DNA of 64,000 nucleotides from Sphingomonas sp. 1F27F7B (GTDB taxonomy: Bacteria; Pseudomonadota; Alphaproteobacteria; Sphingomonadales; Sphingomonadaceae), in the NCBI RefSeq assembly GCF_005503355.1, contig NZ_SCMK01000004.1:124001-188000 (forward strand), written 5' to 3'. The notes under the pieces were generated by a model. It made no database searches, was not told the origin of the DNA, and was given only the letters and a program-made list of their open reading frames with translations. A program made the position numbers and the translations under genes. Within the stretch, counting starts at the first letter, position 1; each line of letters begins with the position of its first letter. Below, piece by piece: positions 1-9,400 of this stretch.

Positions 1-924
1 CCGGGATCGAACGTGCGCTGGCGCTTCCAGGTGGCGCAGAGCCGCGAAACGCTGGACGGGCAGATCGCCCAGTTGCGCCGCACCCTGGTGCGCAGCTTCG
101 TGCTGCTCGGGCTCGGCCTGGTCATCATGGTGGCGCTGCAGACCTGGTACGGGCTGCTGCCGCTGCGCCGGGTGCGCCAGGAGATCGCGCGGCTGCGCGC
201 CGGCGAATCGACTCGAGTCGAAGGCGCGATGCCCGCCGAAGTCGCGCCGATGGTCGAGGAGCTCAACGCGCTCGTCGAACATAACGACCGCCAGGCCGAG
301 GAAGCTCGGCGCCATGCCGGCAACCTCGCCCATGCACTGAAGACGCCCTTGAGCGTGATCATGAATGCGGCCGCCGCCGGCCAGCCGGACCTCGCCCAGG
401 CAGTGATCCGCGAGGCGCGCACGATGCGCCGCCAGATCGACCACCACCTCGCCCGCGCCCGCGCCGTCGGCCGCCGCGGCTCGGCGCACAGCCGCGCCCA
501 GGTCTGGCCCTCGATCGAAGCGGTCGAACGCGCCGTCGCCAGGCTCTATCCCAATGTCCGCATCGACATCGACGGGCGGAAGGACCTGGTCGCGCATATC
601 GAGCGGCAGGATCTGGACGACCTGCTCGGCAACCTGGTCGAGAATGCCGCCAAATATGGTGGCGGCAGCGTGTTCATCACCGCCGGCGTGCAGGCGGGGT
701 TCGTCGAGATCCTCGTCGAGGACGACGGCCGCGGCATACCCGAGGCCGATCGCATCCGCATCTTCGATCGCGGCGTGCGGCTGGACAGCGGCAAGCCCGG
801 CACGGGCCTGGGCCTCGCCATCGTGCGCGACGTCGCCGAAATCTATGACGGCACCGTCAGCCTCGAGGAAAGCGAGGATCTGGGCGGCGTGCTCGTGCGC
901 CTGCGCCTGCCCGCCGCGAACTGA
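1..924 (+). CDS. Sensor histidine kinase, 5' truncated by window edge
   Basis: C-terminal part of a two-component membrane sensor kinase; the frame is open to base 1, so the true start lies upstream. Counting from the GTG at 13, there is a membrane segment at about residues 28-46, then a HAMP-like linker. The H-box has the motif NLAHALKTPLS with the predicted phospho-acceptor His107. The ATPase domain has an N-box (NLVENAAKYG, about 208-217), a G1 box (DDGRGIP, about 237-243) and a G2 box (GTGLGLAIV, about 263-271). The divergent H-box resembles PhoQ-type kinases. The partner response regulator, usually just upstream, is outside the window. It phosphorylates its partner in response to a periplasmic or membrane signal that cannot be deduced here. 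Confidence 0.93.
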   Translation, partial: PGSNVRWRFQVAQSRETLDGQIAQLRRTLVRSFVLLGLGLVIMVALQTWYGLLPLRRVRQEIARLRAGESTRVEGAMPAEVAPMVEELNALVEHNDRQAEEARRHAGNLAHALKTPLSVIMNAAAAGQPDLAQAVIREARTMRRQIDHHLARARAVGRRGSAHSRAQVWPSIEAVERAVARLYPNVRIDIDGRKDLVAHIERQDLDDLLGNLVENAAKYGGGSVFITAGVQAGFVEILVEDDGRGIPEADRIRIFDRGVRLDSGKPGTGLGLAIVRDVAEIYDGTVSLEESEDLGGVLVRLRLPAAN

Positions 925-1018
925 CGCGCTTGCAACAAACTGAAATTCCGTCGTGACGAACCGGACGCAAAGCGGGCGTGAACTCGCGGATTGCCCTCTT
1001 TTGTCCGTCGGGTCACGT

Positions 1019-1048
1019 GGCGGCGCCGGTTCTGGGGCCGGCGCCGCC
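1019..1048. terminator. GC-rich hairpin downstream of sensor kinase
   Basis: Perfect 11-bp inverted repeat (arms 1019-1029 and 1038-1048, core CGGCGCCGG) with an 8-base loop, 95 bases after the kinase stop codon. No T-run follows, so it is either a factor-assisted transcript end or an mRNA-stabilising structure. Confidence 0.5.
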
Positions 1049-1144
1049 CAATCGCGTTTCACCGCGATATAATCCTTTGTTTACAACATCTTAGTATCTT
1101 CATGCTACTATGTTGGCGAGGATTGCGTACGCGAAGGAACCAAG

Positions 1145-1624
1145 ATGAATGTCATTTCCTCAACCTCGCGGCGGACGGATCCCCATGCCCGTATGGACGC
1201 GCGGATCGCTGCAGCGGCTCCGGCCCGTGCGACCGGCAGCGGCGACCGCAACCTTGCTTCGGATCGCGCCGCCGACGGCAAGCCCGGCGACATGCGGGAA
1301 CGGATCGACGGACTGGTCGACCAGCAGGTGAAGAGCGGCCTGCTTACCGACGATCAGGCGGCCGAACTCCGGCGTTTCTTCGCCGAGGGCCCGGGCGGCA
1401 AGGAAGCGCCGCCAGCTTCCCGCGATGGCGACCTGGCGGATTCGGCCGACGGTACCGCCACCACGCGAATCAGCGACGCCGCTGCCCGTCAGCTCGATGC
1501 GATGGCGGCGTTCCTGCAGAAACTGCGCGACGCCGCCACGAGCTCGAGTGTCTATCGCGGCAATGCGGAGACGAGCGGCAATGGCGGCGCCGCGACGGGG
1601 CGCGTGATCGACCGGCAGGCTTGA
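1145..1624 (+). CDS. Hypothetical 159-residue protein
   Basis: I do not recognise the family. The 159 residues are Ala/Arg/Gly/Asp-rich and mostly predicted disordered. A short helical pair around residues 50-80 (ERIDGLVDQQVKSGLLTDDQ...) resembles the 'short helix, turn, acidic helix' segments of small hypothetical proteins in sphingomonads. There is no signal peptide or membrane segment. It starts at ATG 1145, preceded by a purine-rich GAAGGAACCAAG stretch that fits a ribosome-binding site. It stands alone between the kinase and a convergent oxidoreductase gene. The AT-richer stretch just upstream (about 1065-1115) is the likely promoter. Confidence 0.6.
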   Translation: MNVISSTSRRTDPHARMDARIAAAAPARATGSGDRNLASDRAADGKPGDMRERIDGLVDQQVKSGLLTDDQAAELRRFFAEGPGGKEAPPASRDGDLADSADGTATTRISDAAARQLDAMAAFLQKLRDAATSSSVYRGNAETSGNGGAATGRVIDRQA

Positions 1625-1702
1625 GCCCATGCGGCCAGAGCCGCCGCGCGGGGCGTTTCAGCGCAGGCGCGAGGGCAAAATGCCCGGAGCGGCGATCCGC
1701 CC

Positions 1703-2692
1703 CTAGAGCGCGCGCATCGCCTCGGCGGCGATGGCCAGACTCTTCCTGCGCGCCTGGTGATCGAACATCGCGCTGGTGAGCATCAGTTCGTCGGCGCCGG
1801 TGCGGGCGATGAAGGCGGCGAGCTGCGCACGCACCTTCTCCGGTCCGCCGATCGCGCTCGCCGACAGCACCTGGTCGAGCATCGCGTTGCCGTGCCCGCC
1901 CAGGCTTTCGCGATAGCCCTGCACCGGCGGCGGCAGCTGGATGCCCTTGCCGGTGGTGCGAATCGCCACGAACGCCTGTTGCTGCGAGCTGGCGAGATAT
2001 TCCGCCTCCGCATCGGTCTCGGCGGCGAACACGTTGAAGCCCAGCATCAGATGCGGCTTCTCCAGCGCCGCGGAGGCGCGAAAGCTGCGGCGATACGCGT
2101 CGATCGCTTCGTCGAGCAGCCCGGGCGCGAAATGCGAGGCAAAGGCATAGGGCAGCCCCAGCATCGCCGCGAGCTGCGCGCCGAACAGGCTGGAGCCGAG
2201 AATCCAGATATCGACCTTCGCCCCCGCGCCCGGCGTGGCGCGGATGCCGGTGCGGCCGTCATCGGCGAAATAACTCTGCAGCTCCGCCACGTCGCGCGGG
2301 AACTCGTTGCCGTCGCTGCCCAGCCCCCGGCGGATCGCGGCGGAGACGCGCTGGTCCGATCCCGGCGCGCGCCCGAGCCCCAGGTCGATCCTGCCGGGAA
2401 AGAGCGCATCCAGCGTGCCGAACTGTTCGGCGACCTGGAGCGGCGAATGGTTGGGCAGCATGATCCCGCCCGCCCCGACCCGGATCGTCGAAGTCGCCTG
2501 GCCGACATGCGCGATGACCACCGCGGTGGCCGCGCTGGCGATCCCATCCATGCCGTGATGCTCGGCCACCCAATAGCGGGCATAGCCAAGCCCCTCGACA
2601 TGAGCGGCGAGGTCGGCGGCGTTGGCCAGGGCCTGGGCGGCGCTCCCGCCCTGGATGATGGGCACGAGGTCGAGCAGCGAATAGGCGGTCAT
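1703..2692 (-). CDS. LLM-class flavin-dependent oxidoreductase
   Basis: A luciferase-like TIM-barrel protein of 329 residues, the usual length for the family. Such enzymes use reduced FMN or F420 and oxygen or another acceptor; bacterial members of this subgroup are mostly of unknown substrate. Family signatures visible are the N-terminal LLDLVPI motif, YWVAEHHG near residue 40, a [20 protein letters not shown] stretch, and [12 protein letters not shown]. The open frame runs further upstream to 3463, but family homology begins at the ATG at 2692 ([11 protein letters not shown]), which I chose. It is a single gene, divergent from the HAD nucleotidase at 2810. Confidence 0.9.
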   Translation of the reverse strand: MTAYSLLDLVPIIQGGSAAQALANAADLAAHVEGLGYARYWVAEHHGMDGIASAATAVVIAHVGQATSTIRVGAGGIMLPNHSPLQVAEQFGTLDALFPGRIDLGLGRAPGSDQRVSAAIRRGLGSDGNEFPRDVAELQSYFADDGRTGIRATPGAGAKVDIWILGSSLFGAQLAAMLGLPYAFASHFAPGLLDEAIDAYRRSFRASAALEKPHLMLGFNVFAAETDAEAEYLASSQQQAFVAIRTTGKGIQLPPPVQGYRESLGGHGNAMLDQVLSASAIGGPEKVRAQLAAFIARTGADELMLTSAMFDHQARRKSLAIAAEAMRAL

Positions 2693-2809
2693 GAGCAGGC
2701 AGATGGGGTCGCGCCGCGGGCTCCGCCATAAAGTTTTCGTCGTGCCCGCCGAAGCAATCCTCGGGAGGGAGGCTTGATAGCCGCGCCGCCTCGGCCTAAC
2801 CGCCCGGCC

Positions 2810-3483
2810 ATGAACCCTGCCCTGTCGCACATCCGCAACTGGATCTTCGATCTGGACAATACGCTCTATCCGGTGAGCGCGAACCTGTTCGCGCTGATCG
2901 ACGCGCGGATCGGCCAATATGTCCAGAACCTGCTCGGGCTCGATGCCGCCGAGGCGCACAAGGTGCAAAAGGGCTATTTCCACGCCCATGGCACGACGCT
3001 GGCCGGGCTGATGGCCGAGCACGGCACCGACCCGCATCATTATCTGGCCGACGTGCACGATGTCGACATGAGCGTGCTCGAAGTGAATGAAACACTGGTC
3101 GCCGCGCTCGCCCGCCTGCCGGGCCGCAAGCTCGTCTTCACCAACGGCGACGCGCCCTATGCGGCGCGCGTGCTCGACAGGCTCGGCCTGGGCACCACTT
3201 TCGAGGCGATCCACGACGTCCACGCGACGCAATACCGCCCCAAACCCGATCCGCTGGCCTATCGGGGCCTGTGCGACGCCTATGGGCTGGACCCGGCGCA
3301 CAGCCTGTTCGTCGAGGACATGGCGCGCAACCTGAAGCCGGCCAAGGCGATCGGCATGACCACGGTGTGGATCGACAACGGCTCCGAGCAGGCGCCGGAA
3401 GAGCGGGGATCCGACCGCAGCTATATCGACTATACCGTCAACGATCTCGGAGCCTGGCTCCACGACATCCTGGAGACTTCCGA

Positions 3484-3487
<4 letters not shown>
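2810..3487 (+). CDS. HAD-family pyrimidine 5'-nucleotidase-like hydrolase
   Basis: A 225-residue haloacid-dehalogenase fold hydrolase of the Sdt1p/SSM1 pyrimidine 5'-nucleotidase type. Motif I is FDLDNTLYP (nucleophile Asp14, acid/base Asp16), motif II is VFTNGDA, the motif III lysine lies in [10 protein letters not shown], and motif IV is [13 protein letters not shown]. It should dephosphorylate a small phosphorylated metabolite, probably a pyrimidine nucleotide; the exact substrate cannot be read from sequence. I chose ATG 2810 because the motif-I strand follows directly; a TTG at 2774 would add 12 weakly conserved residues. Its last four bases overlap the dapD start (ATGA, 3484-3487), so the two genes are translationally coupled. 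Confidence 0.88.
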
Positions 3488-4302
<815 letters not shown>

Positions 4303-4339
4303 GCGCGTCCCGCATCCTCTCCCCCCCGGGAGAGGATGG

Positions 4340-5293
4340 CTACCGGATGCCGACCACGCTGCCGCTGGCGATGCGCAGCGTATAGGCCGGGCTGGTCGAG
4401 GCCGAGGTCGCCTCCAGCGCCAGCACGAATTCGGTCTCCTTGCCTTGTGGGCCGTAGAAGCGACCGCTGAACTGGCCGGTGATGCCGCTCAGCGTCGGGC
4501 TGGACCAAGTCCAGCCATAATAGCCGCCCGTCGCCGGGTCGATATTCGCGGTGCCGGTCACCGTGCCCAGATCGATGTCGGGACCGGAGGCCGGCGTGCC
4601 GATCAGATGGATCGTCGCGGTAACCTGGCCGGTCAACAGATCTGCACCGAGCGTCACGCCGCTCTTGCCGAGCGACAATGTGCTCGTGGCACCGCCGAGG
4701 ATCGTTCGCGTGGCGCCTCCGCCATATGCCGCGTTGTAGGTGACGGTAGGCGTGGTCGGCAGGTCGGTCACCAATGTCGGGGCGCCTATCAGACAGGTAT
4801 AGGTCCTGGACGATCCGGTCGCATTGGTAATCACCGACACCACACGGGCATATTCGAGCGGCCCGATCCCGACGATGCCGGCGGTCTGGATACGCAGCCG
4901 GTCGATGAAGCTGCCGATCCCGGGCTTTGCATAGAAGGGATATCCGGCAGGCGCGCTGGTGTCGATGTCGGCAGGACCGAAGCTCAGGCTCAGCCCGTCG
5001 CCGGTCACGCCCCAGCTCTGGGTGGAGGCGGTATAGCCGAAGGCGAGGCCGGTATCGGGAAAGCCGACCGTGGAGGAATTGGGGGGTGCCACCCGGACGC
5101 ATCCCGAGGTGAAGCTCTGATCCCCGGTCTGATCCGCGAACTTGGTATAGGTCGGCGCGCTCACGGTGGCGGCGAGCCGGAGCCCGCCCGGCGCGTCGGC
5201 GGAGGGCCGCACCAGCACGGTGCCCTCCCGATCGTCCGCCCAGCAGGCGGAAAGCAGCAATGCGCCGGCCAGCGCGACACCGAAGCGAATCAT
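4340..5293 (-). CDS. TbpB-like (transferrin-binding protein-like) lipoprotein
   Basis: A 317-residue predicted lipoprotein. The signal peptide MIRFGVALAGALLLSAC ends in a lipobox (LLSAC) with Cys17 as the lipidation site. The C-terminal part contains GQFSGRFYGPQGKETEFVLALEA-like sequence, the 'G-x-F-YGP-x-x-x-E' signature of the beta-barrel domain shared by TbpB and factor-H-binding-type lipoproteins; here it is followed by LEATSAST. The middle is Thr/Gly/Ser-rich and beta-predicted. A strong ribosome-binding site (AGAGGGGGC) precedes ATG 5293, which is why I rejected the longer frame up to 5428. It is probably surface-exposed on the outer membrane; ligand unknown. It is divergent from the tryptophan dioxygenase gene. 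Confidence 0.75.
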   Translation of the reverse strand: MIRFGVALAGALLLSACWADDREGTVLVRPSADAPGGLRLAATVSAPTYTKFADQTGDQSFTSGCVRVAPPNSSTVGFPDTGLAFGYTASTQSWGVTGDGLSLSFGPADIDTSAPAGYPFYAKPGIGSFIDRLRIQTAGIVGIGPLEYARVVSVITNATGSSRTYTCLIGAPTLVTDLPTTPTVTYNAAYGGGATRTILGGATSTLSLGKSGVTLGADLLTGQVTATIHLIGTPASGPDIDLGTVTGTANIDPATGGYYGWTWSSPTLSGITGQFSGRFYGPQGKETEFVLALEATSASTSPAYTLRIASGSVVGIR

Positions 5294-5414
5294 GAAAGCC
5301 CCCTCTTCGCCGCGAAACCGCCGCCGCCAAAGGCTATGGAGCGCATCCACGCCGCTCAATCGAAGAAACCACGAAAACGGATGCAGGCGCCTGCGCCAGG
5401 CGATATGCCGGGGC

Positions 5415-6179
5415 ATGACCGAAAGCATGACCTATGGGCGCTATCTCGCCCTCGACCAGCTGCTCACGGCCCAGCATCCGCTGTCGGATCGGCACGACGA
5501 GCTGCTCTTCATCATCATCCACCAGACCAAGGAACTCTGGCTCAAGCAGATGATCGCCGAGCTGCGCGCCGCGCTCGACCTGGTCCGCGCCGACAAGCCG
5601 GTGGAGGCGTACAAATCGCTCGCCCGCGTCAGCCGCATCCAGGCCGTGATGACGCTCAGCTGGGACGTGCTCGCGACGATGACGCCCAGCGACTATACCC
5701 GCTTCCGCGAAGTTCTGGGCACCAGCTCGGGCTTCCAGTCGGACCAGTTCCGCGCGGTCGAGACGATGCTCGGCCTGCGCGGCGGCGGCGTGCCGGGGCC
5801 GCTGACCACCGCCGTCGCGACGCTCCCCAGCCTTTGGGACGAGGCGAATGCCGCGCTCGCCCGCGCCGGCTTCGCCGTGCCGGCCGAGGCGCTGGCGCGC
5901 GACTGGCGGGCGCCCTATGTGCCCAGCAAGGCAGTCGAGGATGCCTGGGCCGAGGTCTATCGCGACACCACGCGCTGGTGGGAACTCTACCAGCTCGCCG
6001 AGAAGCTGGTCGACATCGACGACGCGCTCGCCACCTGGCGGCACAAGCATGTCATCACCGTCAGCCGCGTGATCGGGATGAAGCCCGGCACCGGCGGCAC
6101 GCCCGGCGTGCCCTATCTCGAATCGACGCTGGCCAAGCGCGCCTTCCCTGAGCTCTGGACGCTGCGGACACAGCTGTGA
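5415..6179 (+). CDS. kynA: Tryptophan 2,3-dioxygenase
   Basis: A haem enzyme that opens the indole ring of L-tryptophan to N-formylkynurenine, the first step of the kynurenine route. The 254 residues fit bacterial TDO length. Family signatures are YGRYLALDQLL, the active-site helix ELLFIIIHQTKELWLKQ (His36), LGTSSGFQSDQFR, and KHVITVSRVIGMKPGTGG with His212 as the predicted proximal haem ligand. I chose ATG 5415 because the conserved YGRYL region follows. A second ATG four codons on is possible. The stop overlaps the GTG of the next gene (GTGA, 6176-6179), so the two are a coupled pair. No kynurenine formamidase gene is seen nearby. Confidence 0.95.
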   Translation: MTESMTYGRYLALDQLLTAQHPLSDRHDELLFIIIHQTKELWLKQMIAELRAALDLVRADKPVEAYKSLARVSRIQAVMTLSWDVLATMTPSDYTRFREVLGTSSGFQSDQFRAVETMLGLRGGGVPGPLTTAVATLPSLWDEANAALARAGFAVPAEALARDWRAPYVPSKAVEDAWAEVYRDTTRWWELYQLAEKLVDIDDALATWRHKHVITVSRVIGMKPGTGGTPGVPYLESTLAKRAFPELWTLRTQL

Positions 6180-7288
6180 CCGGCTACAAGCATCTGTTCC
6201 AGCGCGCGTTGGCGGCGGCACCCGAGCGGCTGCACTTCGCGGCGCATTCGCACCATCTCTGGCCCGATGCCTCCTATGTCGGCCAGCTCGCCGCCTGGGA
6301 GGACGGGGTGCGCCTCGCCGACCGCAAATGGGAGCGGGTGATGGGCGAGATCTGGCCCGCCGCCCAGGCACATGTCGCAGCCGAGCTCGGGCTGCCCGAT
6401 CCGGGCACGCTGGTGTTCGCGCCCAACACGCACACGCTACTGCTCGCCATTGCCTCGGCGCTGCCGCGCCGCCCCTTGCGCATCCTCGCCAGCGACGGCG
6501 AGTTTCACAGCTTCCGCCGCCAGGCCGCACGCTGGGAGGAAGCAGGCACCGCGATCGTCGAGCGCGCGCCGCTCGACCGGATCGTCGAGCGGGCCACGGC
6601 CGGCGGGCATGACCTGATCTTCGTCAGCCAGGTCCAGTTCGGCACCGGCCATGTGCTGGGCGACATCGCCGCCCTCGCCGCGCTGGCCCGGCCCGACGGC
6701 CCCTGGGTGGTGATCGACGGCTATCACGGCTTCATGGCGATGGAGACCGACCTGTCGGCCGTGGCCGACAGGATCTTCTACCTCGCCGGCGGCTATAAAT
6801 ATGCGATGGCGGGCGAAGGCTGCGCGTTCCTCCACGCTCCGCCCGGCTTCGGCGCACGGCCGGAGATCACCGGCTGGTATGCCGAGTTCGAGGACCTGTC
6901 GCTGCCGCCGGGCAGCATCGGCTACGCCCCCGACGGGCGCCGTTTCCTGGGCGCGACCTTCGATCCTTCGGGCATCTACCGCTTCGTCGCGGTGCGCGAC
7001 ATGCTGCGCCAGGAGGGGCTGACCACCGCCGGAATCGCGGCGCATGTCGACGGCCTGCGCGCGCAGCTGCTCGCCGCCCTGCCGATCGAGGCCGAGCTGC
7101 TCAACCCGGACAGCCCCGCGCGTTTCCTTGCTCTCCGCTCGCCGAACGCGCAGCGCTGGAAGGCCGCGCTCGAGGCCAAGGACGTGATCACCGACGTGCG
7201 CGGCGATGTGCTGCGCATCGGCTTCGGCCTTTATCAGGACATGCGCGACGTCACCCGGCTGATCGAGGCGCTTTCCGAGCTTCGCTGA
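6176..7288 (+). CDS. Class V aminotransferase-fold PLP enzyme, candidate kynureninase
   Basis: A fold-type I PLP enzyme of 370 residues. Asp181 in VVIDGYHGF should contact the pyridine nitrogen and Lys208 in YLAGGYKYAMAGEG should bind PLP. Its coupling to kynA suggests it cleaves kynurenine to anthranilate and alanine, but canonical kynureninases are about 415 residues and carry a YLDGNSLG motif near the N-terminus. Here that position reads LHFAAHSHHLWP, so it is either a divergent kynureninase or another tryptophan-pathway PLP enzyme. It starts at GTG 6176 overlapping the kynA stop; no in-frame ATG lies nearby upstream. The fold call is firm; the substrate is inferred from context. Confidence 0.8.
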   Translation: MTGYKHLFQRALAAAPERLHFAAHSHHLWPDASYVGQLAAWEDGVRLADRKWERVMGEIWPAAQAHVAAELGLPDPGTLVFAPNTHTLLLAIASALPRRPLRILASDGEFHSFRRQAARWEEAGTAIVERAPLDRIVERATAGGHDLIFVSQVQFGTGHVLGDIAALAALARPDGPWVVIDGYHGFMAMETDLSAVADRIFYLAGGYKYAMAGEGCAFLHAPPGFGARPEITGWYAEFEDLSLPPGSIGYAPDGRRFLGATFDPSGIYRFVAVRDMLRQEGLTTAGIAAHVDGLRAQLLAALPIEAELLNPDSPARFLALRSPNAQRWKAALEAKDVITDVRGDVLRIGFGLYQDMRDVTRLIEALSELR

Positions 7289-7337
7289 AAAAGCGGCCGG
7301 GCGGGCAATGCGCGGCCCTGCCCGGCCGTGAGGAAGC

Positions 7338-7637
7338 TCAGCGCCGGGCGACCAGCGCCGCGCCCCGGCGGGCGGCGAGCTGGCGGGCGATGTCGGCCCC
7401 GACGGTGTTGCGGCAGCGCCGGATCTGGCGCTCGTCGTCCTGATCGGCCCCCGCATAGGAACCGCAGACCTGCTCGGTCGCCGCGGCGAGGCGATGGTTG
7501 AGCGCGGCCCGCCCGGCATCGCTGCGCAGGTCGAGATCCGCATGGCGGACGACGGCGCTCCGGTCGGGGCGACCCTGGGCAAGGGCCGGGGCCGCGATCA
7601 ACGTGGCGACGGCGAGGGCGGCAATGAACTTGGGCAT
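7338..7637 (-). CDS. UrcA-family secreted protein
   Basis: A 99-residue exported protein. Signal peptide MPKFIAALAVATLIAAPALAQ is followed by a domain with the UrcA pattern: V-x-x-ADLDLRSDAGRAALNHRLAAA near the middle, then two conserved Cys (VCGSY... and RRCRNTV) that could form a periplasmic disulphide. The family is common in sphingomonads and its function is unknown. ATG 7637 has a good ribosome-binding site (AAAGGAG, 7644-7650). A triple 16-bp tandem repeat begins immediately upstream, in what should be its promoter or 5' leader. It is divergent from the CadC-like regulator. Confidence 0.85.
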   Translation of the reverse strand: MPKFIAALAVATLIAAPALAQGRPDRSAVVRHADLDLRSDAGRAALNHRLAAATEQVCGSYAGADQDDERQIRRCRNTVGADIARQLAARRGAALVARR

Positions 7638-7650
7638 GTCTGGCTCCTTT

Positions 7651-7698
7651 CCCTGAAACTTTCCGGCCCTGAGACCTTCCGGCCCCGAGACCTGCCGG
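7651..7698. repeat. Three tandem 16-bp repeats upstream of the UrcA gene
   Basis: Units 7651-7666 (CCCTGAAACTTTCCGG), 7667-7682 (CCCTGAGACCTTCCGG) and 7683-7698 (CCCCGAGACCTGCCGG) follow each other without gaps. They lie 14-61 bases upstream of the UrcA start codon, overlapping its likely promoter and leader. A weaker related copy in the opposite orientation may lie at about 7727-7742. Confidence 0.85.
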
Positions 7699-7748
7699 CA
7701 CCGTGCCGGGACTTCGACCTGATCGGCCGGAAAGCGCCGGGGGGAGAG

Positions 7749-7792
7749 GATGAGGAGCCGATGAAGAGCTGATGAAATGCCGATGATTCGCC
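7749..7792. promoter_or_regulatory. Four tandem 11-bp repeats, candidate OmpR/CadC-type operator
   Basis: Units GATGAGGAGCC, GATGAAGAGCT, GATGAAATGCC and GATGATTCGCC run without gaps from 7749 to 7792, with a partial GATAG after. All share GATGA and the fourth-from-last base onwards is mostly GCC/GCT. Head-to-tail 11-bp spacing is the known site geometry of OmpR/PhoB-type winged-helix proteins. The next gene encodes such a domain, so this is a candidate autoregulatory operator. Confidence 0.6.
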
Positions 7793-7834
7793 GATAGGGT
7801 GGCGCACGACGCGATTTACGGGAATGGGAGGGCC

Positions 7835-9400
7835 GTGGAGGGCCGCATCGATCTGGCGCATGAAGCAGAGTTCCGGCTGGGCGCGCTCGAAGTGCGCCCG
7901 GCGCTCCGCCAGCTCGTTCGCGACGACGGCGTGGAGGAAATACTCGAGCCGCGCGTGATGCAGGTACTCGTCGCGCTCGCCGGGGCGAGCGGGGCGATCC
8001 TGAGCCGCGACGATCTGACCCGCACTTGCTGGGAAGGGCGCGTCGTGGGCGAGGACGCAATCAATCGGGTCGTCTCGCGCCTGCGCCGCGCCGCCGAGGG
8101 GATCGGCCAGGGCAGCTTCCGGATCGAGACGATCACCAAGGTGGGATACCGGCTGGTCCGCGCCGGCGAGAACGCCGCGCCCGTCCCTGCTCCGGGCAGC
8201 CCGCTCGCCAAGGCACGGGCCGAAACGCGCCGCCTGCGGCTCGATCGCCGCGCGATGCTCGCCGGCAGCGGGCTGGCAGTAATCACGGTGGGCGGCGCCT
8301 TTGCCTGGCGGAACTGGTCGGCGCCCAAGGGGCCGCCCGCCGATGCCGTCCCCCTGATCGAACAGGCCCGGATGGCCGCACGCCAGGGCAATCTGGACGG
8401 CAGCAACCAGGCGATCGGCCTGCTTCGCCGCGTCACCGAGCTGCACCCGGACTATGCCGATGGCTGGGGCCTGCTCGCGATGCATTATGCCGGCGCCTCG
8501 CAGGCGATGGCGCCGGAGGTGACAGCGCCGATGCGGAGCCGCGCACAGGAAGCGATCGACCGCGCGATACGGCTCGATGCCGGCAATGTCCATGCCCGTT
8601 TCGCCCGCGCGATCCTCGAGTACCGCGCCGGCAACTGGCGGCGGGACGAGCAGCTCGCCCGCGAAGTGCTCCGCTCCGATCCGAGCAGCGACATCGCCTG
8701 GGGCTGGCTGTGCGGGGTGCTGAACAGTGTCGGGCGCTGCCGCGAGGCGGCCGCGGCATATGATCAGATCCCGAAGAACTACGCGCCCGATCCGGGCCTC
8801 GCCTATAGCCGCGTCATCACGTACTGGTCGGCCGACCGGCTCGACGATGCCGACAAGGCCTCCGACGACGCGATCGCGCTGTTCCCTACGCATTTCGCGG
8901 TGTGGTTCACGCGCTTCTATTTCCTGATGTACACCGGCCGCCCCGCCGAAGCGCTGGCGATGTCACACAATGTGCAGCAGCGGCCGACCGGCTTTTCCGA
9001 CGAGAATTTCGCGATGCTCGAACAGGTCGCCCAAGCGCTGCTCACACGCGATCCCCAGGACACACGGCGGGCCATCGCCACTGCGTTCGCCTGGGCGCAT
9101 CGCGGCGCCGGCTATGCTGAGAACAGCATCCAGTTCTGTGCCGCGCTGGGCGATGTCGATACCGCCTTCCGCATCGCCGATGCCTATTATTTCGCGCGCG
9201 GCTTTTCGACCGGCGACATCCGCTTCGAGCGCGATCAGCGCGTCTATACGCGCCAGCAGGACCGCCGCACCCGGCTGCTCTTCTTTCCCTCGACACGGGC
9301 GATGCGCGGCGACCCGCGCTTCGCCAGGCTCGTCGACGAGATCGGGCTCGAACACTATTGGCGCGAGACCGGGACGGTGCCGGACTATCGGAGAGCCTAG
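7835..9400 (+). CDS. CadC-like winged-helix transcriptional regulator with TPR C-terminus
   Basis: A one-component membrane regulator of about 521 residues. An OmpR/PhoB-type DNA-binding domain (about residues 10-100) ends in the wing motif ...ETITKVGYRLV. A Pro/Ala linker follows, then one membrane segment (about 140-160, AGSGLAVITVGGAFAW). The C-terminal half has TPR-like helical repeats (ELHPDYADGWGLLAMHYAG, RLDAGNVHARFARAILEYRAG, ...) predicted to be periplasmic. I chose GTG 7835 because GGGAGGG precedes it. GTG 7799 is in frame but would sit directly on the repeat array with no ribosome-binding site. Its stop overlaps the convergent CoA-binding gene by four bases (CTAG). It probably controls itself and perhaps the UrcA gene. 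Confidence 0.85.
   Translation: MEGRIDLAHEAEFRLGALEVRPALRQLVRDDGVEEILEPRVMQVLVALAGASGAILSRDDLTRTCWEGRVVGEDAINRVVSRLRRAAEGIGQGSFRIETITKVGYRLVRAGENAAPVPAPGSPLAKARAETRRLRLDRRAMLAGSGLAVITVGGAFAWRNWSAPKGPPADAVPLIEQARMAARQGNLDGSNQAIGLLRRVTELHPDYADGWGLLAMHYAGASQAMAPEVTAPMRSRAQEAIDRAIRLDAGNVHARFARAILEYRAGNWRRDEQLAREVLRSDPSSDIAWGWLCGVLNSVGRCREAAAAYDQIPKNYAPDPGLAYSRVITYWSADRLDDADKASDDAIALFPTHFAVWFTRFYFLMYTGRPAEALAMSHNVQQRPTGFSDENFAMLEQVAQALLTRDPQDTRRAIATAFAWAHRGAGYAENSIQFCAALGDVDTAFRIADAYYFARGFSTGDIRFERDQRVYTRQQDRRTRLLFFPSTRAMRGDPRFARLVDEIGLEHYWRETGTVPDYRRA

Noticed and set aside
1092..1110. Short TAGTA/TACTA inverted repeat before the hypothetical gene at 1145
   Set aside because: Only five paired bases with a 9-base centre; not distinguishable from chance.
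1757..2731. Long plus-strand frame opposite the flavin oxidoreductase, and similar antisense frames elsewhere
   Set aside because: Arg/Ala/Pro-rich mirror products of GC-rich genes, without recognisable domains.
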